DNA from: Galerina marginata
Lineage: Eukaryota > Basidiomycota > Agaricomycetes > Agaricales > Galerinaceae
NCBI GenBank assembly: GCA_023014335.1
Contig: JAECYW010000024.1
Location: 310,001-374,000, forward strand
DNA: 64,000 nt
Direction of reading: 5' to 3'
In this document: positions 10,710 to 22,980 of the stretch, in pieces
How positions within the stretch are numbered: position 1 is the first letter of the stretch
Layout: each line of letters starts with the position of its first letter
Position numbers and translations under genes: made by a program
The notes under the pieces: generated by a model
The model's input: only the letters and a program-made list of their open reading frames with translations
Database searches by the model: none
Told to the model about the DNA's origin: nothing

Positions 10710-13700
10710 GTTCCTGAGGCCGATCTAGTCCAGTAGTACCAACAATATTCGGCGGACATCACTGGATCAAGCCTCACGGCTTCAGGAAATCTGTGGATCA
10801 ACGGTCAACGGAAACTAGAAAGAATGGCGTCAGAAAGGGGTAATAAAATGGAGAGAAAATCGGATTTGATAGAGTGAGAACTACATTCGGACATAGAAAA
10901 ACGTAGCCCAAAGGTGTACGCATAACTCACTGTTCATACTTGCCACTGCTGCCAAACTTCAAGTCGGATAGCTGCAAGGGCAGCAGCGAAGGACGCAAAA
11001 ATGGGAGATGGGATTCCAGAATCGAAGACGGTTAATTCATATATATAAGACCTGAGCCACTATGAATCGACGTCTAGTGTTGTGTGCTGGCAGGATAGTA
11101 ACATCGGAGGGTGACCACGGCGATGATCCTCGAGATCCGGCGAGGAAGAAATTTCGCCTCAAGGCCTCTTGGAGAAAAGACCAGAGTTCGAGCATCAGAA
11201 CTCGATTTGAGGCTCTCCGTATTTGACCTGTGGCTCGGTGGGATGAGCATGGGGCAATGTGTTTGACCGTCACGACGCCACAAAAATCGACGTGTAAAGT
11301 CAAAAAAGGAAGGAAAGGGGTTTCCGCCGAGGTATGTAGCATGTGGATGAGGAACGCGATAGGAAACTTGCTTCCAAATGTGCGGCTCCACTTGTGACTT
11401 GACGATAGCTCGAACAGACAGGTCTGGAGGGGTAACTATTATGTCCCCCCATCTCGATTACATCGTTCAGATTTTAGACGCATTCCTTAAAGGAGGATGT
11501 TGCTGCAACCATGATGTCGATGTCAACGGTGCTTCAAAAAGAACGTTCTAATAAATTCAATCAGGCTTTAAATAATATTTTCCCCTACATCTGACTTACC
11601 AGCTATCGGAACATGAACGGAAGGATGATTGTCAAAGAAGGATTGAAATCCATGCGTGAACAGCAACTCAAAAGTTCCCTGAGTCGGGAATTGGACACAC
11701 AAGAAACGTGAAATCCGTCCCAGAATCGCGCATTCATTTCCAATTTCTGACTACTTAAACGATCATGAGAAGGAAGTAAACGGCAGGTAATTGCATTGCA
11801 CTTACCTGCTCAAATTCGCGATTAAAACAACACAGGCAATTATTCCAATGAATAACTCGTTTCGAATGGGTACAATTTCAAACTCCAACCCTGCAACGTT
11901 CTGTTTATCTGGGGGGTAAGAAAGCCGATTAACGTCTCCAATCTCGCTCCGTGCTAAGCAAAAAAGCACAGTGTAAGACGCATGTCGATGCTGGGATACA
12001 TATATGGGACCCAAACCATATCGAAACTTCCCTACTTCTGATAAAATAACAAGATAATATAAGCGATCACGTCTAGCAAGACCGGAACGAGCAAACATGA
12101 ACCGAGAGTAGGAAGCCGATAAAGAGAGAAGAGAAAGTAGAACGCACGGCGTATGTAGTTGGCGATAACAATCTCCAGCTTGAAGATTTTTGTGCTTGAA
12201 TACATGTAATTCGTGAATGCGATGCCTGATCATGATAACTTGATCGTCTAAGGTTCCAGCACGAAAGTGCTTATCCACGGGCCAGTCTTGGAAATGTTGG
12301 CATATGTCCGTACATAACGACACTGTTTCTCGAAATGGGGAGTTCAGATAGTGTCAGTCAGGAAGAGACAGGTGTTCAATGGGATGTCGATGATATTCAC
12401 TGTAAAATTTAAATAAATATTACGTAATCAAACAACGAAGGCATGAAGAAAGTTAGAGCTCGACTTAACGAACGGATGATAGGGAGAGGGAAGGCAGGTA
12501 GGAGGAAAAAGAATAGCATACGTACGATGTTTCCATTCATTCAGCCACAGCTCCAACCTCCAAAACGACGGGCCTGACGATATCTTCCTTCCCCTTCCAA
12601 TGCACCTTGAACTTCTGAATTCGAACTTCTGAATCCGTTTTGCTTCCTCATAACAAGCGAAATTTCCGCATGTACCACGTTAATGAATACGGTGTCTGTG
12701 TAAATGTGCCACGTCAGCCATGTCGACGAGCAGATCGCTCGCTGTGGGGTGCCAAAGCACGAGGACGACCTGGGGTGGTTGCTGCTGAAGGAAGCCATAA
12801 TGTAAGTCGATGGAGTTGGGTACGTTGGGCTTGGTACAAGTGGTCTGGACGCCTGAGATGTCCACAAAAAGCCTCGCGAGATCGTCACAGTTGTGTGAGT
12901 CTGATCCTGAGACGAAGCTGGTTCCATCTTTGTATTGAGGACGACAGCGAGGATTCATCTTTCCAGTGGGTTGATAATGAAAGCAATTAAACTTGGGGTT
13001 GTCGTTTAAGCTAAATATCTAGAAGAATGAAGATCGATGATAATTGAGGTTGATTATATTCGCAACAAGGAAGGACCGATTGGCGTGTAAAGAAAGATCA
13101 GAAAAGAACAAATTGGGCATGTCAATTCGAGATGAAATCAAGAAGGTCATTGAAGGGATGCTTACGCGAGGTGTGAGACGAAATACAATTGAAGGTAAGA
13201 TAGACCTCGGTACGAATTCGAGCTCTGTGGAATGTCGACTCCGAGCCTCCTGCTTATGTTGCGATATGCCAGCTCCCCCGATTATCTGCTGGCGAGGCTT
13301 GAACCAATCGATGGACACAATGGAGTGATCGAACCAAGGGATGCGAAGTCTGCAGACCCAGTTGGAGTCGAACACTACACCTCAATGAGGTGAGGAGTCG
13401 AGCCGTCGATAATTCCCCGAGGACGGCTGAAGACGACGATGAACACCACAGAAGAAGACGAAACGAGACGAAAACGACCAACCCCCTTGTCATATGCAGA
13501 ACTCCGCTTTCTTTTTCGCATACTTATACGCGAGCCGGTTCACAAGGAGAGCATCTCTTTACGATGAGACAACTTCTTCAACGTGTTCTTCTCCCCACCG
13601 AAGGCAAAGCCAGCAAAAAAAAAGTGAACGTGAGATGAGCTCTTCAGAAACGCCAGCCGCAACTGTATATGAAAGACCTACATAGGTACGATTTATCAAG

Positions 13701-15154
13701 GTTAAGTCATGCCGAAACAGACGAAATACAAAGAAAAACCCACATAAACGCGGGCTCGAGCTCAGAGTTGCCATAGTCGGTGGACACCCAGGCCAAAATG
13801 CTGTTGCTCGTTGGTTCAGTGCACGTTCACAGCCGTCTTTTATAATTGTAGAACCCCATAGGAGAACGCAAAGAGGTCATGTCGTAAGTTCAAGATCTGA
13901 TTTCAAGCTAGGCGGCGATGAGGTACTTGAATTCAAGTGAACTCGCTGAGGAGATGGGAGTTGGTGACGAACAAACGAAATTTACCGGCTGTTCGGATGT
14001 TTGATGGCCAACGGTGCGTCGGCCCGCCTATCCCCGGGATCTGTTTCCTCGACGCCGGTAACTCTTCGTTTGTTCACTCCCTTCCTCCCAGTCTCCCCCC
14101 AGTCTCCTCGTAATGTCCCTGTACCAGATACTCGCTTACTAAGCACCCTTTAAATCTTCCCTCATTTTTCAGTCTAACTTGAGTCTGATTGGAATTTGTC
14201 CTGCGCTGAGCACGTCAGCTTACACCGTTAAGAACTATCGAAAATTGGGCCTGTAACATTATCATATAATCTGAACGATATGGACGATTGGATTCGCCAT
14301 GCCCACTGGTACGGGCTGGAATAAGCAGGCGACCTGGTCTGGATGACCCACATCGACGACTCCCGGAACAGCTCTTTTAGTTCGACCAGAAATTCAAAGA
14401 GAATCGTTTTGTCCGAGGTACTCAAATCGACCAGGCAGCAGGTTTTAACTAGTTGCTTAAATTCCCTCAGTCCGACGAATATCATACGTACAATCTCGTC
14501 TGCGTGCTTAGCATGAACTCGGAACGTTGATTATTTTATTTAACGAGTCAGTATCCACATCGCCAAGAAAGATTACACGTCCGCTATTCTGGACTTTACA
14601 ATTAATAAACGGTTCTGCGTGGATCTACTTTCTAAAATTATATTTGTTCCGCCTCCCATACAATCCCTGGACTAAATGAGAAATGACAACTCACAAACCC
14701 TCTTTTCGGACAGGGCGAATAGGCAAGTTATTTACGCTTTGGAAATACAAACATTTCCTTATATCTTTCCAAGCATTTCCTAAATCAATCTCCTTCTTGA
14801 GACCTTGTCTAAGGCCAGTTGGCCTCTCCTCGTTAGCAGGATATATTTTGCGGACCGCAAATACGTACGAGACATCTAAAATTTTACCAATCAATATGTA
14901 CCCAATATTTGTTTGCCCAAAGATTCACCGACATCATAGCGTTGGGAGTTCTTTAAGGTTCGTCTCATTCGTATTAATTAGAGGGTTTTACAACCCCAAT
15001 TCTCCCGCACATTTCTCGGAAGGATTTTTAGGCAGAACCTAATTAAAGGTGCTCATAATTCGGCTTACTTTCATCGCCTCTTACATCAATCTTCCTTGAT
15101 GATGGAGGTGGTATGTCCTGAAAAGGCAATGTCCAAACCACGTGAAGAATGAAG
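10710..15154. other. Gene-poor region with unassigned frames
   Basis: The minus-strand frames at 11802-12323 (173 codons) and 12541-12958 are the longest. The first has hydrophobic stretches (LLSLLSLSASY; ELFIGIIACVVLIANL) that could be exons of a membrane protein, but I could not splice them into a continuous gene or place them in a family. The frames at 13019-13375 and 14228-14485 look like chance. The rest is AT-rich and holds nothing I recognise. Confidence 0.35.
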
Positions 15155-15369
15155 GTGCCGGCACAGCCTCCTACCCAGCCGTCGTTGCGGGGTTTACAAA
15201 AAAAACGAGATACATCCGAATCGTAGAAAGATAAATATCTGACCTGCGAAATATAAGGTTTTTATTACAAATACGATCATTGATCCAATCATTTATTTCA
15301 ATTAGCGCAACTCTTATTTTTTTGTACCCCTCCACGACGGCTGGCACTTTACAAAGGTAAACAATCAGC
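15155..15369 (+). repeat. Left outer inverted arm of foldback element
   Basis: Runs from GTGCCGGCAC to 'ggtaaacaatcagc'. Its reverse complement reappears at 16718-16933 with only scattered changes by eye (one extra C after the palindrome, a few substitutions). Confidence 0.8.
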
Positions 15370-15396
15370 TAGCCTCGTGACCGACCCTTCTAAAAG

Positions 15397-15529
15397 AGGA
15401 AACAAGAACCCGGAGGGTTTCCTCGATAGAGGGCCTGGTGAAACTGAGTTTGAATTGGTAGGCAATCCCTTATCACTCCGGCGATCAGCCGGCATCGTTC
15501 GTCGTTTCCTAATCAAGGCAACGACATCA
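15397..15529 (+). repeat. Left inner inverted arm
   Basis: Inverted copy of 15899-16041, more diverged than the outer arms. The two inner arms enclose about 370 bases of unrelated spacer. Confidence 0.7.
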
Positions 15530-15898
15530 AAACTGATTCGTTTCGGGAATGCATCTCACAAATGCCTTGCTCTTTGCCCTTTTCCCCCCATATATCGCAA
15601 CAATACACATGCTAGATACGTTAGAGGGACTCTCACACAGCTAATTCTCTTAAAAATTGAAGTTCTGGCCGAAATCTGGAAGCAAGCGGCTCTATTGCCA
15701 TGAAGCCTCAAATGACGGTTGAACCGGCCATTTTTGTTGCATTTCTGTCATTTTTTTGAATGTTTAAGACTATGATCTATCAATGAAAGGTTTTAAAAGA
15801 TATCTGGAGTATTTGATGTGGTATAAGTATATTGGAGAGGACGATATTTGCACAGCGCTCTTGAGCTGATCCAAAGAGTCTTGAAATAAAAATAGAAT

Positions 15899-16041
15899 TG
15901 ATGTCGTTGCCTCTATTAGGAAAGGACAGACGATGCCGGCTGATTGCCAGGCCTTATTTCGATCATAAGGGATTCACTGCTAATTCAAACTCAGTTATGC
16001 CGGTCCCTCTATCGAGGAAACGCTTCCGTTCTTGTTTCCTC
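15899..16041 (-). repeat. Right inner inverted arm
   Basis: Partner of 15397-15529. It is off-centre in the element: about 680 bases separate it from the right outer arm but only 27 separate the left pair. Confidence 0.7.
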
Positions 16042-16717
16042 ATTGGGAAGGGACTGGTCACCGGTCTAACAATCAGCCACTCAGGGCTCCTCGCCGTTTG
16101 TACTTCCTTTTCGGGAACTGTCGTTTTGGGTTCGTTTTGGGTGCATCGTACCGTTGTCCTCGACTCCTGCCCTTGCCTCCCTTTTCCATTTAGTCCCTGT
16201 AGTCCGTACTTGTATGTATCACTAGTTTTAATACACCACATGAACCATTTCTCATTATCCCGTCCCCTTTGCACAAGAGCAAGCTGACAATCTCACATCA
16301 GAGTGATGAACCGACTCTTGAACTTTGCCTTTGCTGGAGTGTCCAAGCCTGGGAGGCAAAGAGAGTTCTTTTCTGCAGCATTTTCCAGCAAATTTAAAGC
16401 TCTGTTCAAATTCAGTAGAAGTGAGTTTGAGCCTTGCCTGAGCATTCAACATGGTTTAAGTATGCTTAGTTAAATTATTTCTGCTGTATTTCTGTCCCTT
16501 ATGTCCAGGTTTTTCTTTTCAAATTTCCATTCATTTACTACTGCGAAGACACATTGACAAATACACTAAGGCGTGCATAAAACGGGCTCAAAGTATTGAG
16601 TAAGGGTAGGCAAAGATCTACGCGTTCAGACGACGGCTCGACGAATCAAGAGGCGTGATGATGCGACGCCCGGGAACGCTACTCAAAATAGGAATTTGAT
16701 CCCGCATCACCGAGGTG

Positions 16718-16933
16718 GCTGATTGTTTACCTTTGTAAAGTGCCAGCCGTCGTGGAGGGGTACAAAAAAATAAGAGTTGCGCTAATTGAAATAAATGATT
16801 GGATCAATGATCGTATTTGTAATATAAACCTTATATTTCGCAGGTCAGATATTTATCTTTCTACGATTCGGATGTATCTCGTTTTTTTTGTAAACCCCGC
16901 AACGACGGCTGGGTAGGAGGCTGGTGCCGGCAC
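16718..16933 (-). repeat. Right outer inverted arm of foldback element
   Basis: Reverse complement of the left arm, ending in GTGCCGGCAC. The high arm similarity suggests recent activity or gene conversion between arms. Confidence 0.8.
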
Positions 16934-17714
16934 GGCAAGCCGGCTCTCCCCAAAGCAACCGCTTTTTGTCGAACTGGAGCTTTCCATTCTCCATCACGAC
17001 ATGGTCTATTATGGGTCAATGGGAGTAACAGTGCCTTTTCTCTGTCTGTCCAGCTCAGAGTGAACCGCCACGAGGCTCGCTAAGGAGACCATCTAGGGAG
17101 ATATCATGGGCCAATCAAAGGCCCAATGGCCCACTGCTCAACGGGTTAGAGCGGCCTGTTCCGCTGTACGGGCGATCTTGGGGTGTCTGCGTGTTGCCGG
17201 CCACGGGTTTTGTTGACGGGCAACATGATGAAGGGCCCAAATACAAAAAGCAGCGCCGCCACGGGGATGCCTCGTTTTCTTTTGTCCACGCCTTGTTCTT
17301 CTCCCCTCCCTCTCATTTAACTGCTTCGCGTTTCTTCATTTCGGCTGGAACCCTAATCTCACCCATCACCTTCGTGTTTAATTCCATCTCACGGCTCGGC
17401 GGAAGGCTGTTCTTTTTACATTCGCACTGCAGCGCTGACTCGGATGTCGGTGTGCTGAATCGATTTGCGTAGCACGCTAGATTGGTGCGTACCATTACTG
17501 CCTTATGGTACATAAACTCAGCATAAGCCCGTCTTTCAGACAATTGATCACTTCCTCCTCGCCTTGGGGGAACGTGCCCGACCCTGAATTATCTGTATCT
17601 CGAAATTCCGGGTCTTGCCTGTCATCGGCCCATATCATCCGTCGTCTCAGACCGCCACACATCCCCTCCACCCATCTTTCGTCCTCCCACATCCTCACAT
17701 AACTCATCTGCTAT
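16934..17714. other. Intergenic region and promoter of the next gene
   Basis: No gene seen. Pyrimidine-rich tracts at about 17270-17340 and 17620-17700 precede the ATG at 17715 and probably belong to its promoter and leader. Confidence 0.45.
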
Positions 17715-18865
17715 ATGACTGAGTACGACTACTCCCCAGAGGCTTATGAGCGTCATCTGGCCAAGCAGGCGAAGATTGCAGAATGGGTTGAGCATACGAA
17801 GTATCATGAACCTGCTAACCCCTTCGTGCCGATGCCTGGCGAGCATGCGCCTTCGGAGACGTACAGCCCACCTCCTCAACCATATCAGCCCACGCCTCAA
17901 TATCCTTACCAGTTCCAACAACCCCAACCAGCATTCTACACGACTCCGCAGGGTGTCATTTCCCCCACATACTCCTCATCAAAGCGACACCATCACAAGC
18001 ACAAGCATCATAGTAGTAGCAGCCGCCATGCCAGCGGAAGCCAGAGTCTAAGGCCTAGTCCACAGACGGCGACCTCTGCGCTCCCGATGGGCACAGGTTT
18101 ATCCTACGCGCCGACGCCACAGAGGTCGGCGAGCACACCACCCTCGATGACCGTACGAGGCGCGAACGGAATGATCGTTCCGGTGGCAATGACGACGCCT
18201 CAGTCATATTTTGGCTACCCCGCGCAGCAGCACCAGTTTTTCCAGCCGCAGGCCTTCGGCTACCCGACTCCTTACGTTACGTCTCCTCCTGCTATGGCCC
18301 CAACGTACTCTCGGACCTCCTCACATTCACATTCACGATCACGACCTTCCTCATCACGGCGTTCTTCGCGCTCAACAGATCCCTCATACCAACCTCATTC
18401 TCCTCCTCTCCAATCGTCTCCTTACGGACAGGTCTATCAGCCATCTTCGAATCAGCCGGTCGTAGTTCCTATCAATGGTGGTGCGGGTGGATACGTTGTC
18501 ATTCCCGCTGGCCAGAACGTTCAAGTCATCGTGAGTAATTAATTCACATCTCTCCATCACTTTGTTCATCCTCAACTGCCCGTTGCACGTCCGTCATCTG
18601 CTGTTTCCGGTTATATTTTTGCCCGATCAGCGCTGATTTCCACCCAATTTGCCTCGCCTTATAGACACAGGATCTGAACTATGGTTATTATGACCACCAA
18701 TACTACCGACGCGATTACGATTCTGACTCTGACTCTGAGTCGGATCGTGGTGGCTCGCGTTTCTTCGGTAGCTTGAGTTTGAAAGGACTTGCGGCGACTC
18801 TCAAGCGTCGCAGTCGGTCCAAGAAGCAGGAGGAATGGACGATGGTTGACCGGAGTGGGTACTGA
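17715..18865 (+). CDS. Low-complexity Pro/Ser/Tyr-rich protein, function unknown
   Basis: Two exons, 17715-18530 and 18665-18865, give 338 aa. The intron starts GTGAGT and ends ATAG, and the frame is kept across it. Residues 1-40 form a charged start (MTEYDYSPEAYERHLAKQAK). Residues 45-260 are Pro, Gln, Ser, Tyr and His rich, with a His/Lys cluster near residue 95 and an Arg/Ser cluster near 210-225. A short hydrophobic stretch near 250-270 (VVVPINGGAGGYVVIPAGQN) is followed by a Tyr/Asp-rich segment, an acidic Ser run (DSDSDSESD) and a basic C-terminus with KRRSRSKK. There is no signal peptide. It reads as a mostly disordered protein, possibly a scaffold or nuclear factor, but that is a guess. 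I do not recognise a family. Confidence 0.75.
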
Positions 18866-19240
18866 AATAAACATTTGATTTCTCATATCGTCGTTGTGTT
18901 CGAAATCGTCTTTCTATCGATGCCCAGCCTCTGTTCCACTCATGACTGCTATGATGCTTGCTGCGCAGGTGGTTCTCACTCCCTTCCCTTCTGTAACAGT
19001 AGATAATTCGAACACTGCGAGACCATCCCGAGAGCTTGTCTCTTTTGTATTATTCCCAGAACTACACACAACACCGCACTCGTTCAATCCAGCCCAGTAA
19101 TTAGGCTAGTCATTCATTTAGTTACTATCTGTAGACACGCCCGTACATTTTATGTATTAAACGTTGTATAATATCGTTAGGTGTCAATTTTTGAGGAGTG
19201 TAGGGTACGTCTAGGGTGATTTAACTGTCCAATCTGTTAT
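18866..19240. other. Spacer between convergent genes
   Basis: Holds the 3' ends of the plus-strand low-complexity gene and the minus-strand F-box gene. AT-rich stretches near 19140-19180 could serve polyadenylation. No gene seen. Confidence 0.45.
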
Positions 19241-21146
19241 TTATGTAGACGACTCAACACAAGACAGGTCAATCGCAAGGGACTCAAGACACCGGCCTAG
19301 AAGAGGGTTAGAACTTTTATCATCCAAGGGACTACGGGCTGCCAGCAACTGATGCAAAGCCGACTCCTTGATCTTCTTGCCGTCGTCATGCATATTCCGG
19401 ATGGTGAGCGAGCTAAGTTTCGGGATGAGCGTTCTGGCATCTTGTGCGATGGATAGCTGTTCTATAAGAGGATTATAATCCGTCCGGAGATCGTCCGCTG
19501 TGAATGATTGAAGATCGGGAAGGTCCCCTAGGAGGTGGAGTAGGTCTTGGGGATCGATTGCAATTTTCGACAGGGCGAGCGCCTGAAGATTACGGGTTTC
19601 AAGGTTCGCGAAAGCTTCTCGATTCCACACGAGTGGCTTGAGATCTCCGTCTATGGAAAGTGAACGCAAGGAGGGGAAAGAGAAATCGTAAAAAATATCC
19701 CAAGCTCGAGGGAAGACGGCTGTGTGCACGGTTGGGTTCGCTGGATTCGGTATTGCTGGAAAGGCAAAGAGATGCGCCGGTAAATTAATGACGGGAGCCG
19801 GCTGCGTAGTCGTCATATTACCGGCGAGCGCCACCATGTTACTGAAAATTTCTGCAGCTTCGTACTCCACAAAGTGCAGTCGCAAAGTGACTAGGTGGCG
19901 GGCGATAACCATCGGGTGTCCTGTGCTTTCAGAGGCAAGGTAGATCTTGAAAGAGCCGTGTTGGAGGTTGTGACAGCATCGTTGCATCAACGCACGCCAC
20001 TCCCAGTCCTGTAGGCAGAAATTCGATAAGGAGAGGGAAGTAAGTTGTGTTAACGGAAAGCGGGAAACGATTTTATATCTGGCATTCGCCCAATCGGGGT
20101 AAGAAGACCTGGAGGTAAGGGTGAGTTGGCGAAGGTTGCGCATGTTGGCAAAACATGAAGTGACACCATCCGTTTCTGATTCGAAGCGGACACGCTGGAT
20201 AGTAAGCTGTTGAATCGATGTCCCGGACTGAAGAATACGCTTTAATAACGAGGCAAAAGTGCCTTTATCCGTAATCATCAGACGGGTTAAACGCGGCCAG
20301 ACAAAATCGAGGCTACCAAACCACCGACTATCCTCGGATGGTTTAGCTTTGGAATTGCAACGAACAAGGGACAGGGAGAGTGGCAGATTTCCCGACTGTC
20401 CAAACCAAAGTATCGCTAGCCTAGCAATGGTTTTAAAGGATCTACCCGACGGGCAGGTGAGGTTGGTCCAGAGCCGTGGGGTAGACATCGCAATTGAGCG
20501 CCAAGCTGAAGAGACCTGGCAAAGCACAAGAGGAGATTGTTCCGACGTTTGGGCATATTGGAATCGACCGTCGGCCATCTCGTCGTCGGTCAACACGCAT
20601 GTTAAAAAAATCTTGCCCATGATTTCAAGAGGGAGTTTCCGAATTGGCGCCAATAAAGCTGAAGCACAGCACGTCCGCCAGTAAAGTACTTCGCGCATGG
20701 TTTTCAGCGAGGAGATCTCGTCTAGCAGAGCGTTGAGTGCCTTGTCCAGTTGCAAACTGCGCTCCACGTGTGGCCTTGTGAGGTCAAACTGAGAGCTGCT
20801 GTTTTGGGCCGCGACAATCTCAAGCGAAACTTCGGACATTTTCTTCTCCAATTCCTGGAGTTCGGATTCCTTCACGAGCTTGAGTCTATCCATCGCGCGG
20901 ATTTCTGATGCTAGATTGGCCTGGAGCGACTGAAGTTCGACGATCTGACTTTCGGATGGAGAGTGGTAACTGCGTAAAAGAGCGCCAAATTCACATTCTG
21001 GCCCAAAATTTTGTGACGAAACACCGAAACCTAAAGCGAAAAATTGTAAAGAAGGACGTGACAAGGGATGAATCGTTTATGCGCTCACCTTCCTTCTCTC
21101 CTCCTTGTGTTGGCGACGACACGTCTCTGGAAAGTAGATCGTACAT
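19241..21146 (-). CDS. F-box domain protein
   Basis: Two exons, 21146-21089 and 21030-19241, give 615 aa. The first exon was added because the long frame has no ATG at its start: ATG at 21146 leads to a GTGAGC donor and the CTTTAG acceptor restores the frame. A coiled coil covers about residues 45-105 (repeated Leu/Glu/Lys, ending ELEKKMSEVSLEI). The F-box follows at about 145-205: PIRKLPLEIMGKIFLTCV, then QVSSAWRSIAMSTPRLW. The rest is an LRR-like region with LTRLMI, LRQLTLTS and LTSLSLSNF strands. This coiled coil plus F-box plus LRR layout is one of the largest expanded families of Agaricomycetes. By family knowledge it would be an SCF ubiquitin ligase adaptor; the target is unknown. Confidence 0.85.
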
Positions 21147-22980
21147 CCTGGCACGTAAAGCGTGTCCTCTGGTTTGTTCTGTGGTGGTTGAAAGCAAGGA
21201 TGCGGGAACAAAAACTGCTAAAACGCATGGACAAAGTTTGAACGTCAGGTGATCGCAAGTGTGTCTCAGGGTTAAGCGGTCCGAATTGCCGGCAGACAGA
21301 TGGCGAGTCCGTATCGTATCTGCAGACAGTGGCGTGGATTGGGCGTGGAGTCGCTCTTTCGACGCATAAACCTTGGCATATTTATGCGGAGGAGCCTGAC
21401 CTCGAGTACCTTCAAAAGCGTTATAGAGGACGTCGGGCCCTAAATTATTAGGCCCCAACCCAGAGCTGTTTCCGAACTCCCACTCCGAAATATTCAGTCG
21501 CAAGCGAACAGCTGCAACCTATCTATCTGAATATTAAGACCGCGAGAGTCTCTGAATTCAACAATCTGAATTCAGAGGTTCTGCAACACCATATGCCGAT
21601 TATTGGGTAAACTAGCCAACGATCGTAATGAATTGCGTTGTCAACCATATTCCAATCTGTCTACTAAACCATTCCGGCAAATTTCGAGGCATATTAAAAG
21701 ACACCAGCGAGATAAAGCATACCTTGGAGTACATTATAAAAAAAGACGAGAAAATGAGAAAATAAATGAATGAATTTCGAATGAATTCCTGACGTCAGCG
21801 TCCTTGTCGAAGCCACCGAAACTTTCACCGTGACCACGCGCGTATGAGAATAAAACCTGACGAAAATTAAGCGGTAATTCGAAGACTGCCTTAGGGATGC
21901 GTCAAAGGCCACAGGTGCACACCCGCATCGCGATGGAGATCCGTTGGGGCAAAGAAAGAGACGAGGTCTACAACTGTGGCTCTGACATTGCTCTGACACT
22001 GCTCGGAAGCTTATATTACGTTTAAATTGAGAAATGTGTATAGTAAGAAGGTGAAGGCGTCTGAATGACCTTACAACCACATCCGCATGGAACAAGTTCA
22101 GAAAACAACTTATTGGGGAAAGAGCCGCTTGAAAAATTGGTTCTGATTCAGAGGCAATCAAATTTGAAATCGACTACGAATGAAAGATTATTCTTGGACC
22201 CTCAGATCTATGCGTACCTTGAATCACGATGCATGAATATAGGCCAATAGAGCGGAAACCATGCACCCTTGCACACACCCGCCGCGGCCTAAGTTGAACC
22301 AAAATTGAGAAAGATAAGTACCAGGGGATTCAAACCGTTGGACTCCTGAACATGAAGAGAATGGTGGAATGCACCATATGGGCCGTGATAATAAGGGACT
22401 AAAGACTTGCTAACCTGAAAGACAAATTCGAAAAAGAAAACGTATGACCAGGCTTCAAGCTCGGGAGCATGGAATGCCGGCCGGTGCTTGATTCACTGCC
22501 TGCTGCCAAACACATCCTTGGCAACGCTTCCATCTCCTGTTGTTGTTATGTTATCTCCGCAAAACATCCGTCTCGACCCCTTCATTAAAAATGTTCCGTC
22601 CATCATTCCTTCTCAAATGAAAGCCTTCCTTCAACGTTCTCCGTACACCACCGTCCACAGCATGCAACATTGCAAAACCATCTGTCCAGGAAGCCTCGAA
22701 GGCGGTGACATTCGCCACTGATCTTGGACTAGGCTATGCCTTTTGGCTTCGTCATCAGCTGACGACCATCACACACCACACACCACCACACTCAGGTCTT
22801 CCGATCAGACGGAACGAGGGACGTTACACTCTCACCACCACGACCAACGCTGGACGCTGAGTCGTTTGACGCTCGCAAAAATACCTTCAACGCCTGGTGC
22901 GGTTGTTGGTCGACGTCAGTCTCGTTTATTTGCTGCTGCGCACTTCCGTTTTCGTTGTCTTCTCGCCCGGTGCTGGAGCA
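21147..22980. other. Divergent promoter region
   Basis: Lies between the F-box gene (minus) and the membrane protein gene (plus). Frames at 21694-22161 (minus) and 22743-23045 (plus) are not convincing; the second overlaps the start of the membrane protein gene in another frame. Direct 'cacaccaccaca' repeats near 22770 are simple sequence. Confidence 0.45.

Larger units (their letters stand above)
15155..16933. mobile_element. Foldback-type element with nested inverted repeats
   Basis: Outer arms 15155-15369 and 16718-16933 are near-perfect inverted copies of about 215 bp, each beginning at its outer end with the self-palindrome GTGCCGGCAC. Inside, a second inverted pair lies at about 15397-15529 and 15899-16041 (shared 'cctcgatagaggg', 'actgagtttgaatt', 'cagccggcatcg', 'aggcaacgacatc'). 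No transposase frame is present; internal frames are short. Target-site duplication is not evident next to the palindromic ends. This structure fits a non-autonomous foldback element; superfamily is not assigned. Confidence 0.75.

Noticed and set aside
13330..13380. A tRNA-like T arm (GTTCGACTCC on the minus strand)
   Set aside because: Neighbouring bases do not form the T stem, and no acceptor or anticodon stem could be placed.
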